Positions 43,687 to 51,780 of a DNA stretch of 64,000 bases are shown piece by piece (position 1 is the first letter of the stretch; each line of letters begins with the position of its first letter). The stretch spans positions 1 through 64,000 of the forward strand of contig NZ_WQLV01000003.1 in the NCBI RefSeq assembly GCF_009753675.1, written 5' to 3'. Source of the stretch: Parasedimentitalea huanghaiensis. GTDB lineage: Bacteria > Pseudomonadota > Alphaproteobacteria > Rhodobacterales > Rhodobacteraceae. The notes beneath the pieces were generated by a model. That model saw only the letters and a list, made by a program, of their open reading frames with translations, was not told the DNA's origin and did not search any database. The translations under genes were made by a program, and so were the position numbers.

Positions 43687-45045
43687 ATGACACCCCAGAT
43701 CGTACACACCGAAGGGGAGTCCAATACCTCGGACGCCCGCAAAGCCTGGCTGAAAAAGTCCATCGGCCCAAAATCCAAACCTCTGCTGGCGCGTGATTCC
43801 GAAGCGTTTCTACATCAAAGCCTGTCCAGCCCCTGTGTCAGCACCATCGCCAAGGCGGATGGCATCTGGATTGAGGACAAGGATGGGCACCGGTTCATGG
43901 ATTTCCATGGTAACTCGGTCCACCATATCGGTTATGGCCACCCCAAACTGATTGCTGCTATCAAGGCCCAACTAGATGATCTGCCCTTTGCCCCACGTCG
44001 TTTCACCAATGATCCGGCTGTGGAACTGGCTGAAAAGCTGGCCGAAATCGCCCCTGGTGACCTAAGCAAGGTCCTGTTCACCACCGGCGGATCTGACGCC
44101 AACGAAGTGGCGCTAAAAATCGCCCGTGCGGCCACCGGCCGGTTCAAAACAGTCTCCTTTTGGGATGCCTTTCACGGCGCGGGCCTTGGTGCTTCGTCGG
44201 TTGGTGGCGAAGCAACGTTTCGCAGCCATATTGCCGGGCCGCTACTGCCGGGCACCGAACACATCGCACCGTTCCACCCAACCCGTTGCCCCTATGGTCA
44301 CAAAACGCTGGAAGACAGCGCCACGGCCTGCGCCAATATGCTCGATTATGTGTTGGAGCGTGAAGGCGATGTCTCAGCTGTCATCGCTGAGGCGATGCGC
44401 GCAGTACCGATTGTGCCGCCGCCGGGTTTCTGGAAGGCGATCCGCGCAATCTGTGACAAACATGGCGCGCTGTTGATCTTGGATGAAATTCCCACGGGTC
44501 TGGGCAAAACCGGCAAGATGTTCTGCTGTGAACATGATGAGATTGTTCCGGATATCCTGACAGTGGGCAAGGCCCTTGGCGGTGGGATCTTGCCAATAGC
44601 CGCCTGTATCGTGCGTCCTGAACTGGATGTCTGTGGTGACTTTGCCATTGGGCATTACACCCATGAAAAAAACCCGGTTACGGCCCGCGCGGCCCTGACC
44701 ACAATTCAGATTATCCAAGAAGACGGGCTTGTCGAACGTGCCGCCGAACTTGGAGATTATGCGCTGGCTAAGTTACACAGCCAATTGGATGATCTTTCAA
44801 TTGTCGCGGATATCCGAGGTCGTGGACTGATGTTTGGGGTGGAGATCGTCAATAACAACACCGACAAAACCCCCGATGTCGGCCGTGCTGAAAAGATCTA
44901 TTACGCCTGTCTGGAGGCAGGGCTCAGCTACAAGATCTCACAGGGGTCAGTGCTGACACTGTCGCCGCCACTGACCATATCCCGCGAAGATTTGGACGTC
45001 GCACTGGATATCGTCATCGCAGCAATTAGGGATGAAACCGTGTGA
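43687..45045 (+). CDS. pbfA: (R)-1-hydroxy-2-aminoethylphosphonate ammonia-lyase-like PLP enzyme
   Basis: This 452-residue class III aminotransferase-fold protein has its PLP lysine at Lys295 (ILTVGKALGGG), with LILDEIPTGLGKTGKMF and the phosphate-binding FTTGGSDANEVAL. Members beside phnW, phnY and phnA include PbfA, a lyase that turns hydroxy-aminoethylphosphonate into phosphonoacetaldehyde. That would widen the substrate range of this locus. An ordinary transaminase role cannot be excluded from sequence alone, so the call leans on context. Its stop overlaps the start of the transporter gene. Confidence 0.75.
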   Translation: MTPQIVHTEGESNTSDARKAWLKKSIGPKSKPLLARDSEAFLHQSLSSPCVSTIAKADGIWIEDKDGHRFMDFHGNSVHHIGYGHPKLIAAIKAQLDDLPFAPRRFTNDPAVELAEKLAEIAPGDLSKVLFTTGGSDANEVALKIARAATGRFKTVSFWDAFHGAGLGASSVGGEATFRSHIAGPLLPGTEHIAPFHPTRCPYGHKTLEDSATACANMLDYVLEREGDVSAVIAEAMRAVPIVPPPGFWKAIRAICDKHGALLILDEIPTGLGKTGKMFCCEHDEIVPDILTVGKALGGGILPIAACIVRPELDVCGDFAIGHYTHEKNPVTARAALTTIQIIQEDGLVERAAELGDYALAKLHSQLDDLSIVADIRGRGLMFGVEIVNNNTDKTPDVGRAEKIYYACLEAGLSYKISQGSVLTLSPPLTISREDLDVALDIVIAAIRDETV

Positions 45046-45881
45046 GTTCGACCACCTTTCTAATCGTCCTTGGTGCGGCGTTCCTGCACGCATTTTGGAA
45101 CGCCGTTGTCAAAGGTGCCGGCGACAAGACGATTATGTTGGGGATGATCGCGCTCGGGCATGTGGTGCCGGGTGTGATACTTGTCATGATGTATCCATCC
45201 CCCGGCTGGGGGGCTGTTCCCTATGTGATTGCATCAACTGTGATCCACTGGGGCTACTATTTCTTACTGAACGTTGCCTATCGGTTGGGCGATCTCAGCA
45301 TGATTTATCCAATAACCCGAGGGCTGTCTCCGGTGCTGATTGCATTGGGTGCGCAGTTTTGGGTAGGCGAGACACTGCCCTGGCTGGCCTGGATTGGTGT
45401 GTTTACCATATCCGGTGGTGTGCTGATCCTGACCAAGGGCATTGTGCGTGGCGGCATACCGCTTGGTGGCGTCTTGGCGGCGGTAGGGGCCGCCGTCATT
45501 GTGGCGTCTTATTCACTGGTCGATGGTGTAGGTGTGCGCCAAGCAGACAACGCAATGGGTTACATTGGTTGGCTCTATGTTTCTGAACTGGCAGTCGCGG
45601 TCTTTGTTTTTGGCACCCGTTGGCGACGGCTGCGGCAAACCAAGGCAAAAACCCTGGTCCTGGGCTATCTTGGAGGGGTGCTATCAGGCACCGCCTATGG
45701 GTTGGTGTTATATGCCAACACAATGGCACCGCTGGGTGTCGTATCGGCCGTACGTGAAACTTCGGTTATTTTTGCCGCGATGATAGGCGTGATGTGGTTT
45801 GGCGAAGGCCCCAAACGCCGACGCTTGCTCGCGGGTGTCATTGTGTCCTTGGGTATCATCTGTATCGGGTTGACCAAATAG
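45042..45881 (+). CDS. EamA/DMT-family transporter
   Basis: This 279-residue protein has ten TM segments in two EamA halves (the second begins around IPLGGVLAAVGAAVIV). It uses a GTG start that overlaps the pbfA stop (GTGA), so the two genes are translationally coupled. DMT transporters move small metabolites or drugs. Coupling to pbfA suggests traffic of a phosphonate or amine linked to that enzyme, which is an inference. Confidence 0.85.
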   Translation: MSSTTFLIVLGAAFLHAFWNAVVKGAGDKTIMLGMIALGHVVPGVILVMMYPSPGWGAVPYVIASTVIHWGYYFLLNVAYRLGDLSMIYPITRGLSPVLIALGAQFWVGETLPWLAWIGVFTISGGVLILTKGIVRGGIPLGGVLAAVGAAVIVASYSLVDGVGVRQADNAMGYIGWLYVSELAVAVFVFGTRWRRLRQTKAKTLVLGYLGGVLSGTAYGLVLYANTMAPLGVVSAVRETSVIFAAMIGVMWFGEGPKRRRLLAGVIVSLGIICIGLTK

Positions 45882-45970
45882 CTTAGCAAAAAGAGTGGCG
45901 TCTCTCGGATTCCGTTGTAGTTTCAATGGGACACCGGAACGAACAAACCGGTCGAACAAGGAGGAACGCC

Positions 45971-46900
45971 TTGCGACTAGCAACAGTGATGTATGACGGT
46001 AAGCCCCGCGTTGTTGCCGTGATGGAGCGTGGAACGTTGCTGGACTTGGCGCAGTCAGCCACGTTTCTGGAACAGGATCCTACTGCCTTTGCTGATATGC
46101 TTTCTCTGATCCACAGCGGTGAGCAAGGGCTTGCACAGGCCGCTGCATTGCTTGATCTTGCACCCGGAGCCGCCTGTCTGCATGTTGAAGAGGTTTCGTT
46201 TCTGCCACCAATCTTACCGGTGCAGTATCGCGATTGCCTGGCCTTCAAAGAACACTTGGAAAATAGCTTTTCGGCTGCTGAACGGCTGACCGGTCGGGGG
46301 TTCTCCATTCCAAAGGTCTGGTATCGGCAGCCGATCTATTACAAGGGCAACCGGATGTCTTTTGTCGGGCATGGGGCTGACGTGATCTGGCCGAACTACG
46401 CAGAGCATCTGGATCTTGAGCTGGAGCTGGCAATTGTCATCGGCAAGCAGGGCAAAGACATCACGTTGGAGCAAGCGCCTGACCATATTTTTGGCTATAC
46501 GATCTTGAATGACATCTCAGCGCGCGATGCGCAGATGGCCGAAATGGCGGGTCAGCTGGGGCCGGCCAAGGGTAAGGATTTTGATACAGGTAACATCATT
46601 GGCCCCTATATTCTAACTGCGGACGAGGTGCCGCATCCGGCCACACTGGAGATGCAAGTGCGGGTGAACGGAGAGCATTGGGGCGGAGGCAACAGCCGGG
46701 ATATGCAGCATGATTTTGGTGCTATCCTTGCCCATATTTCTGCGTCGGAAACGATTTACCCCGGTGAGCTTATCGGCTCTGGGGCTGTGGGGACAGGTTG
46801 TGGGATGGAAACTGGCAGACGTTTGAACCCCGCAGATCAGTTTGAGCTCGAAATTGAACGGATCGGTGTTCTGGCCAACCGGATTGTCAAAGAGCACTGA
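45971..46900 (+). CDS. Fumarylacetoacetate-hydrolase-family protein
   Basis: This 309-residue FAH-fold enzyme has metal ligands in the ELELAIVIG stretch (Glu-x-Glu) and a later Asp near NDISARDAQ. The family includes hydrolases, decarboxylases and isomerases of acylpyruvates and similar compounds. The start is a TTG giving MRLATVMYDG, set by a perfect AAGGAGG (45958-45964) six bases upstream. The ATG further upstream would add 15 residues not seen in the family. It lies about 90 bases after the EamA gene, and the substrate is unknown. Confidence 0.85.
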   Translation: MRLATVMYDGKPRVVAVMERGTLLDLAQSATFLEQDPTAFADMLSLIHSGEQGLAQAAALLDLAPGAACLHVEEVSFLPPILPVQYRDCLAFKEHLENSFSAAERLTGRGFSIPKVWYRQPIYYKGNRMSFVGHGADVIWPNYAEHLDLELELAIVIGKQGKDITLEQAPDHIFGYTILNDISARDAQMAEMAGQLGPAKGKDFDTGNIIGPYILTADEVPHPATLEMQVRVNGEHWGGGNSRDMQHDFGAILAHISASETIYPGELIGSGAVGTGCGMETGRRLNPADQFELEIERIGVLANRIVKEH

Positions 46901-47146
46901 CAGATAAGACGAAGGCGGGAAATTGAAAAGAAATGATGTTTGTGGCCTGTCTCATTCGTTACCACGGTCTAGCTATCGAAAGACCCAGATTTGTAGTATG
47001 ATGGCCCAACATTGGGTCGTGCCCATTTTCTACAGGCACAGGCCCGCTTGATTAGACATGACATTAAACCAGTCGCAACTCAGCTGAGTTCGTGACTTAC
47101 CACCTCGTCCAAGGCTGAATTTCCTGACCCCAAACCGGAGGTAAAT

Positions 47147-47926
47147 ATGTTTTCACGACGTACGTTTTTGCAGTCCACAGTCGCCGCAGCAGGGACAATT
47201 TCTGTGTTGCCCTGTCTCGCAAACGCAAAGGGGCATGACTTGCAGTTTGCTGATGGCGCTGTTCGTTTGACCCCAGTTTCCCATGCCTCCCTTGTTATCG
47301 AAACTCCGATGGGTGTGATCTACGCAGATCCAGTAGGAGATCCTGCACAGTATGCGGATTTACCGCCTGCCGATCTCGTACTGATCACGCACCATCACGG
47401 CGATCACCTGAACAATGAAACACTGGCTGCTGTAATGCGTGAAGGGACAACACTGATCTCAAACAAAGGGGCGCATGACAAAATGACGGCTGAATTGGCG
47501 GATCGAGCAGAGGTCATTGGCAACGCGGATACCACTAGATTTGGCCCAATTGGGATTGACGCAGTAGCTGCCTACAACACCACCGAAGGTCGATTGAAGT
47601 TTCACCCCAAAGGGCGCGACAACGGATATGTCCTGACGATTGGCGGTATGCGCCTGTATCTGTCTGCCGATACGGAAGATGTGCCCGAAATGAGGGCGTT
47701 GAAAGATATTGACGTTGCGCTGTTGTGCATGAACTTGCCGTTTACAATGGATATCAAGGCCGCTGCCAGTGCAGTGAACGAGTTTAAGCCATCTGTAGTC
47801 ATCCCTTATCATTACCGTGGCAAAGACGGTGGGAGCCAGGACCCGATTGCATTTGCCGGCCTGCTAGACAGCGCAATTCGGGTTGAGCAAGGGGACTGGT
47901 ACGGCAAGGGAAAAGGCATGGTCTAA
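47147..47926 (+). CDS. Exported metallo-beta-lactamase-fold hydrolase
   Basis: This 259-residue MBL-fold protein has a twin-arginine signal (SRRTFLQS, cleavage near ANA, residue 27). The zinc motif THHHGDH is at 81-87, and later metal residues lie around YLSADTEDV and YHYRGKD. The fold variant resembles UlaG-like or YtxG-like hydrolases. Export through Tat suggests folding with metal before secretion. GGAGG lies before the ATG. The 246 bases upstream show nothing I can name. Confidence 0.85.
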   Translation: MFSRRTFLQSTVAAAGTISVLPCLANAKGHDLQFADGAVRLTPVSHASLVIETPMGVIYADPVGDPAQYADLPPADLVLITHHHGDHLNNETLAAVMREGTTLISNKGAHDKMTAELADRAEVIGNADTTRFGPIGIDAVAAYNTTEGRLKFHPKGRDNGYVLTIGGMRLYLSADTEDVPEMRALKDIDVALLCMNLPFTMDIKAAASAVNEFKPSVVIPYHYRGKDGGSQDPIAFAGLLDSAIRVEQGDWYGKGKGMV

Positions 47927-47934
47927 AGCAATTT

Positions 47935-47973
47935 GGCAGCTCGTAAAATCACAGGCTGGTTTTACGAGCTGCC
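47935..47973. terminator. Perfect 14-bp stem-loop between convergent genes
   Basis: GGCAGCTCGTAAAA pairs perfectly with its complement around an 11-base loop, eight bases after the MBL stop and 28 bases before the convergent GFA stop. Neither side has a clear T-run after the stem beyond the paired T's, so it may be a bidirectional terminator or an mRNA 3'-end stabiliser. Confidence 0.55.
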
Positions 47974-48000
47974 ATCAGGAATTGCGACTATCGCTGCGGC

Positions 48001-48405
48001 TCACGCGTCAGGGATATAATCGCCGTCAAACTTCTTCAGGTCATCAACGATTTCATACCAGTCAGGTTTTGACGCGGTGTGGATGTGAAGGGTTGGCCGT
48101 ATCTTGGGATCATCATCCAGAGCAGAGGCCGCAACCACATAATAGTCCCCGGACGCCATGTCGCCGAGTGAGGTGCCGCATGTCTGGCAAAAGCAGCGTT
48201 CAAACTTGGCGTCCGTTTCTGGCATGAACCGGGCAATCGCATCCTCTCCTTGCGTGATCGACAGGTCGTCAGCCTTGCCGATTAACACCGCAGAAAACAC
48301 GCCTGCCGATTTGCGGCACCGGGAGCAGTGGCAATAGCTCAATGACGACGGTTCGCCCGAGATTTGAAATTTTACAGTGCCGCAGAGGCAGCTTCCGTTG
48401 ATCAC
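48001..48405 (-). CDS. GFA-family zinc protein (second)
   Basis: This 134-residue GFA-fold protein has cysteine motifs NGSCLCG near the start, CHCSRCRK, and CFCQTCG. I chose the GTG start (VINGSCLCG) because AAAGGA lies at the right distance; the in-frame ATG 16 codons earlier adds unrelated residues. Function is unproven, as for most of the family. It shares the general pattern, but not the neighbours, of the GFA gene at 2.6 kb. Confidence 0.85.
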   Translation of the reverse strand: MINGSCLCGTVKFQISGEPSSLSYCHCSRCRKSAGVFSAVLIGKADDLSITQGEDAIARFMPETDAKFERCFCQTCGTSLGDMASGDYYVVAASALDDDPKIRPTLHIHTASKPDWYEIVDDLKKFDGDYIPDA

Positions 48406-48570
48406 GTGATGTCCTTTCAAGGTGTCGTTTTGATGTGAACATAACGTGAACATAAATGCGTCGCAAGCCGTTAGCCCCAGTTGAATCCACCTCCGTGAAC
48501 GAAAGGTGTTTCGAACATTCTGGACGAAAAGAAGAAATGTTGGCCTGTATTCGGTGCAGTTCAGGGGCCA

Positions 48571-48957
48571 CTATTGCAGCACCACCACAATGGCCAGGGC
48601 GTCACCTTGCAGCGGCCTTGCTCCATGACCTTTGCCGGAGGTGTCTTCCATCAGTAAACGATCACCGGGCCCAAACACACGCGTTTCACCACCGCTGGTC
48701 CATCCTTCGACTTTGCCCTCAATCACTATGAACAACTGTCTGCGCGGAGAGGGATGGGCGGCATCGGTCCAGTCTCTGGGAAACCTTAGCCAGAAGAAAC
48801 TGGTCGCGGCTGTAGGTTCAGAAATATCCAGTGCTGGGGCTGGGGGCGCGTATTGGACTGAACTCAGCTCAAACTCAATTTCTTCGAAATGGCTTTCTCC
48901 TGCCGGATCAGCATAAAGTCGAGTACATTTTACCGGCGTTGTATCTGGGTTGGCCAT
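48571..48957 (-). CDS. Small cupin-domain protein
   Basis: This 128-residue protein has a single cupin barrel at about residues 55-125 (RRQLFIVIEGKVEGW, then FGPGDRLLMEDTSGKGH). Metal ligands are partly replaced, so an enzymatic role is uncertain. The ATG giving MANPDTTPVK has AGGACAG upstream. It stands between the GFA gene and cobF without obvious link to either. Confidence 0.75.
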   Translation of the reverse strand: MANPDTTPVKCTRLYADPAGESHFEEIEFELSSVQYAPPAPALDISEPTAATSFFWLRFPRDWTDAAHPSPRRQLFIVIEGKVEGWTSGGETRVFGPGDRLLMEDTSGKGHGARPLQGDALAIVVVLQ

Positions 48958-49077
48958 GGCTGTCCTATTGGTCGATGAATTACTACCCAATAAGGATTGA
49001 AGGAGATATCGGCTCTGTCAAGTTGCGGACTGATGATGGAAGCGCAGGTGTTGACTTAGGGCAAGGATCGCAGAGCG

Positions 49078-49827
49078 CTACCGGCGCAGCAGGTAGATAT
49101 CCATAATCCAGCCATGGTCGGCTCGGGCTGCGGCGCGGGTGTCCACAATGCGCTGGCTTACATCATTCAATGAGCCAGAGATCAGGATCTCTTCGGGCAT
49201 GCCAGCATAGGCTGACCACCAGATATGAGTGTCTGCGGCCTCAATGCTCTGGAACGAGCATTCTCCGTCCAGCATAACTACCAGTGTGTCAGCGCTGTTT
49301 GGCCAGCCATGATCGCGAAGCTGACGGCCGGTGGTGATGGTGAACGGTGCGCCGATTTCATTCACCGGGATAGCGTGGCTGGCCGTCAGGGCCTGAATCG
49401 AGGTGATACCGGGAACTACAGACAGATTTATCTTTTGCTGACGCTGCAAACGATCGGCAATACGCATGGTGCTGTCATAGAGCGAGGGGTCACCCCAGAC
49501 CAGGAAACCAACTTTGCCACCTTGGGGCAGGTGGGTGGCGATCTTATCTGCCCAAACCCTTGCAATGGCGTCGTGCCAATCGTCCACGCGTTGACGGTAG
49601 TCGGTGGTTTTGGGGTCGCGCGTGGGAAGGTCGAACTCAGTGATTTTGACATCCGGGTTCCGGATCACCTGATCGCAGATCTCGCGACGTAGGCCTGCCA
49701 GATCATCCTTGCCCGCGCCCTTGTTGGGGATCAGGATCAGATCTACGGCGTTCAGGGCCTCAATGGCCTGCAACGTCAGGTGCTGTGGGTTGCCGGTGCC
49801 GATGCCAATCAGGGTCAGGTCGATCAT
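49078..49827 (-). CDS. cobF: Precorrin-6A synthase (deacetylating)
   Basis: This 249-residue SAM-dependent tetrapyrrole methylase adds the C1 methyl and releases acetate in the aerobic cobalamin pathway. Motifs are LIGIGTGNPQHLTLQAIEAL at the start, FLVWGDPSLYDST, and VVPGITSIQALTASHAIP. The start MIDLTLIG is preferred; a longer frame would run through the adjacent repeat. It is separated from the rest of the cob genes by the cobalt-transport genes and a repeat element. Confidence 0.93.
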   Translation of the reverse strand: MIDLTLIGIGTGNPQHLTLQAIEALNAVDLILIPNKGAGKDDLAGLRREICDQVIRNPDVKITEFDLPTRDPKTTDYRQRVDDWHDAIARVWADKIATHLPQGGKVGFLVWGDPSLYDSTMRIADRLQRQQKINLSVVPGITSIQALTASHAIPVNEIGAPFTITTGRQLRDHGWPNSADTLVVMLDGECSFQSIEAADTHIWWSAYAGMPEEILISGSLNDVSQRIVDTRAAARADHGWIMDIYLLRR

Positions 49828-49850
49828 TGTTAGGCTCCTAAGACGAGAGG

Positions 49851-49924
49851 CGCGGCTGACCTTGGGAAGGTGCAAAGCGCCTTCCTGGGGGAAGGTCAGG
49901 CGCGGCCCGACCTATCGGCCGGGC
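49851..49924 (-). repeat. Palindromic repeat, copy 3 of 5
   Basis: Read on the minus strand it matches copies 1 and 2: GGCCCGGCC-GATA-GGTCGGGCC hairpin, then GCGCCTGACCTT, a GGAAGGCGCTTTGCACC centre and AAGGTCAGCCGC. The last arm has one changed base. It fills the gap between the His-rich protein gene and cobF. Confidence 0.9.
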
Positions 49925-49931
49925 CATGTCG

Positions 49932-50432
49932 TTACTTAACTTTTACTGAAACCGAGGCTTCGACCGGTGCACCATCAACCAATAGTGCGCTGTGGCTGTT
50001 GGCGTTCAACGAGACTTTTACTTCGACGTTGCCCTTGGGCAGGTCGCCGATGTGCAGCCAGTTGCCGTAGAGGCGGCCGAGTTTGGTACCATTGATGTAG
50101 ACATGCGCATGGCCTTCACCGTCGACATCCTCTTTTGAGGCATTTTCAGGCGAAAAGCGGAAGTTCTGCGGCATGACATGCAGGTTCCAACCGGCCATCG
50201 GATCTTTGGTGACTTTGACTTCCAGACCTGGGGCATTTTCCCCTGCGGGCAGGTTCACCGCACCGGCATGGTCGTGACTTGACATTTCTGCGTGGCTTTC
50301 GCCGCCGCCATGTTGGGTGGGGTCACCGTGATCATGGCCAGTAAAGGTAACACCGTTACCGGCGGCTGTGACAAAACCAGCAGCGCCACCAAAAATCAGG
50401 CCAATGGCAAATAGTGCGAGAGGGCGGGACAT
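49932..50432 (-). CDS. His-rich exported protein of the CbtAB cobalt-uptake unit
   Basis: This 166-residue protein has an N-terminal hydrophobic signal or anchor (about 4-22). A histidine/aspartate-rich stretch follows (about 30-58, including HDHGDPTQHGGGESH and SSHDH). The C-terminal beta-type domain has HAHVYINGTKLGRLYG and LVDGAPVEASVSVKVK. The histidine cluster suggests periplasmic metal capture, presumably cobalt, because it follows cbtB and cbtA in a riboswitch-controlled unit. I know no characterised member. Confidence 0.75.
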   Translation of the reverse strand: MSRPLALFAIGLIFGGAAGFVTAAGNGVTFTGHDHGDPTQHGGGESHAEMSSHDHAGAVNLPAGENAPGLEVKVTKDPMAGWNLHVMPQNFRFSPENASKEDVDGEGHAHVYINGTKLGRLYGNWLHIGDLPKGNVEVKVSLNANSHSALLVDGAPVEASVSVKVK

Positions 50433-50493
50433 TCTTCTTCCTCGTGAATGAAAACCCCTCCGCCAGTTATGGCGAAGGGGGAGGGAGCTTTGT

Positions 50494-51186
50494 TTAGGCT
50501 GAGGCCTCGGCTCGTTCACCTTCGGTTTGCCAGAAGTATCCAGCAAAGGTGCCCACCAGGGCCCATGCGGCCAGACCAACGCCAAAGGCGCGGGCGGCAA
50601 ACAGAGCGCCGATCTCGGTTGGCACCGGACCTGAGAAGCTGTCAGGCTCGGGTGCACCGATCAGGTGCGGTGCCATAAGCAGCGCAACAGCAATCAGATA
50701 GCTGATCTTGTTGCCACCAAAGGCAATCAACCACATGGCAACACCAGCAGTTGCCACCGTTGCAGTCCACCAGACTTGACGGTCGCCAACATCAGCAGCA
50801 GCAACACCCGGAACTTCGGGTGCCAGGGTGAACCCCGGTGCCAGGTGAAAGGCGATGAAACCTGCGATGCCCCAGATCAGGCCGGTACGCGCATTGATCG
50901 CGGCACCTCGGTCTTCGGCCATGGACATCAGCGCCACCATCACCAGCGTGTAACCGGTGTAGGTCAGCATGGTGAAAACGATGCTCAGTCCGTCGCGCAT
51001 GGCGTCAAAGCCAGGCAGCTCGGGATGTGCGGACACAGCTGTACCGCCGAAATGTACCAACTCACCGGTCTCATAAAGCTCGGCGTGGAGCAGAACAGGC
51101 TGCACAAATACCAACTGCAGCAGGGCGGCAATCAGCCCTGCTGCAGCACCAGCGAACAACGCGCTGGTTAAAATTCGGGTGTACAT
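50494..51186 (-). CDS. cbtA: CbtA-family predicted cobalt transporter subunit
   Basis: This 230-residue membrane protein has about five TM helices. The N-terminus MYTRILTSALFAGAAAGLIAA and the following VFVQPVLLHAELYE are typical of the CbtA family. The family was predicted to transport cobalt from its constant link with CbtB and B12 riboswitches. The start MYTRIL lies four bases after the cbtB stop. Confidence 0.9.
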   Translation of the reverse strand: MYTRILTSALFAGAAAGLIAALLQLVFVQPVLLHAELYETGELVHFGGTAVSAHPELPGFDAMRDGLSIVFTMLTYTGYTLVMVALMSMAEDRGAAINARTGLIWGIAGFIAFHLAPGFTLAPEVPGVAAADVGDRQVWWTATVATAGVAMWLIAFGGNKISYLIAVALLMAPHLIGAPEPDSFSGPVPTEIGALFAARAFGVGLAAWALVGTFAGYFWQTEGERAEASA

Positions 51187-51190
51187 CTGC

Positions 51191-51361
51191 TTAGTGGCAG
51201 GGGAAGCCAGTTGCGTGACGCACGTCATGCGCGGCGTCATGCAGGGCGGCTGCCTGTACGTGGCCAGTCAGGGTAACAACACCCAGGCCCAGAACGATTG
51301 CGAATACGGCTGGCAGAAAACCAAGGCCAGCGGCGGAAGCGTTCAGTGTTTTAGTCGTCAT
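51191..51361 (-). CDS. cbtB: CbtB-family small cobalt transporter subunit
   Basis: This 56-residue protein has one TM helix (about 15-33). Its C-terminus (AALHDAAHDVRHATGFPCH) has the histidine-rich end typical of CbtB, which probably binds cobalt. AAGGAGAG six bases before the ATG fixes the start. It is the first gene after the riboswitch, which resolves the frame, since the longer upstream frame overlaps the RNA element. Confidence 0.9.
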   Translation of the reverse strand: MTTKTLNASAAGLGFLPAVFAIVLGLGVVTLTGHVQAAALHDAAHDVRHATGFPCH

Positions 51362-51375
51362 TTTGTCTCTCCTTA

Positions 51376-51391
51376 CCGTCACACCCGACGG
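51376..51391 (-). promoter_or_regulatory. Hairpin just before the cbtB ribosome-binding site
   Basis: In the cbtB leader, CCGTC and GACGG form a 5-bp stem with a 6-base loop, ending two bases before AAGGAG. It is a plausible expression-platform element that could cover or free the ribosome-binding site depending on the riboswitch state. Confidence 0.4.
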
Positions 51392-51404
51392 CATCAATTG
51401 CGTT

Positions 51405-51590
51405 CCACATGGCCGGTCTCCTGACTCGTGGGTCACAGCCAACTTTCCCCTTCCCACCGGGCAGTTGCCCGACAGTGGTTTGGAAAGCCGCTCGCCACTC
51501 ACAGTCGCGGGGGCGGTTGAGGTCTCGACGCCGCAATTGGGTCCGCCGTTCCTCATTCCCGTTTCAGTCCTAACGCTTTGCGCTGTGCGG
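51405..51590 (-). ncRNA. Cobalamin (B12) riboswitch controlling cbtB
   Basis: On the minus strand the leader holds the conserved parts in order: GGGAATGAGGAA, CCGCCCCCGCGACTGTGAG, a CCACTG...GGTGGGAAGG arm, and the B12 box AGTCAGGAGACCGGCC (centre 51412-51426). It lies directly upstream of cbtB. Binding of adenosylcobalamin normally lowers expression, so cobalt import would fall when B12 is plentiful. Outer limits are approximate. Confidence 0.92.
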
Positions 51591-51697
51591 ACACCATATC
51601 ATGTCAATGTGCCTTATTGGGTATCGGGGGGTCAAGTTTGAAACCGACGGTTTAGGAGGGTTGTTGCGACTTAGGGGCTTGTTTGAAGATCAAAACA

Positions 51698-51776
51698 CCC
51701 GGCGACACGCCGGGCCGCGCCTGACCTTCCCCCCGGGAAGGCGCTTTGCACCTTCCCAAGGTCAGGTGCGGCCCTC
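51698..51776 (+). repeat. Palindromic repeat, copy 4 of 5
   Basis: It has the same second hairpin as the other copies (GCGCCTGACCTT, CCCCCCGGG, GCGCTTTGC, AAGGTCAGGTGC). The first hairpin differs (CCGGCG-ACA-CGCCGG). It lies between the DUF1636 gene and the cbtB riboswitch leader and points against both. Confidence 0.88.
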
Positions 51777-51780
51777 GGAT

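Noticed and set aside
43687-45045. Calling the class III PLP enzyme a beta-alanine or omega-amino-acid transaminase
   Set aside because: The neighbours phnW, phnA, phnY and aepXVW favour the PbfA ammonia-lyase; the alternative is noted in the entry.
49828-49875. A 16-codon N-terminal extension of cobF
   Set aside because: It would be encoded by the palindromic repeat and does not fit the CobF family, which begins at MIDLTLIG.
51363-51641. A plus-strand frame through the cbtB leader
   Set aside because: The region is accounted for by the conserved parts of a B12 riboswitch on the minus strand.
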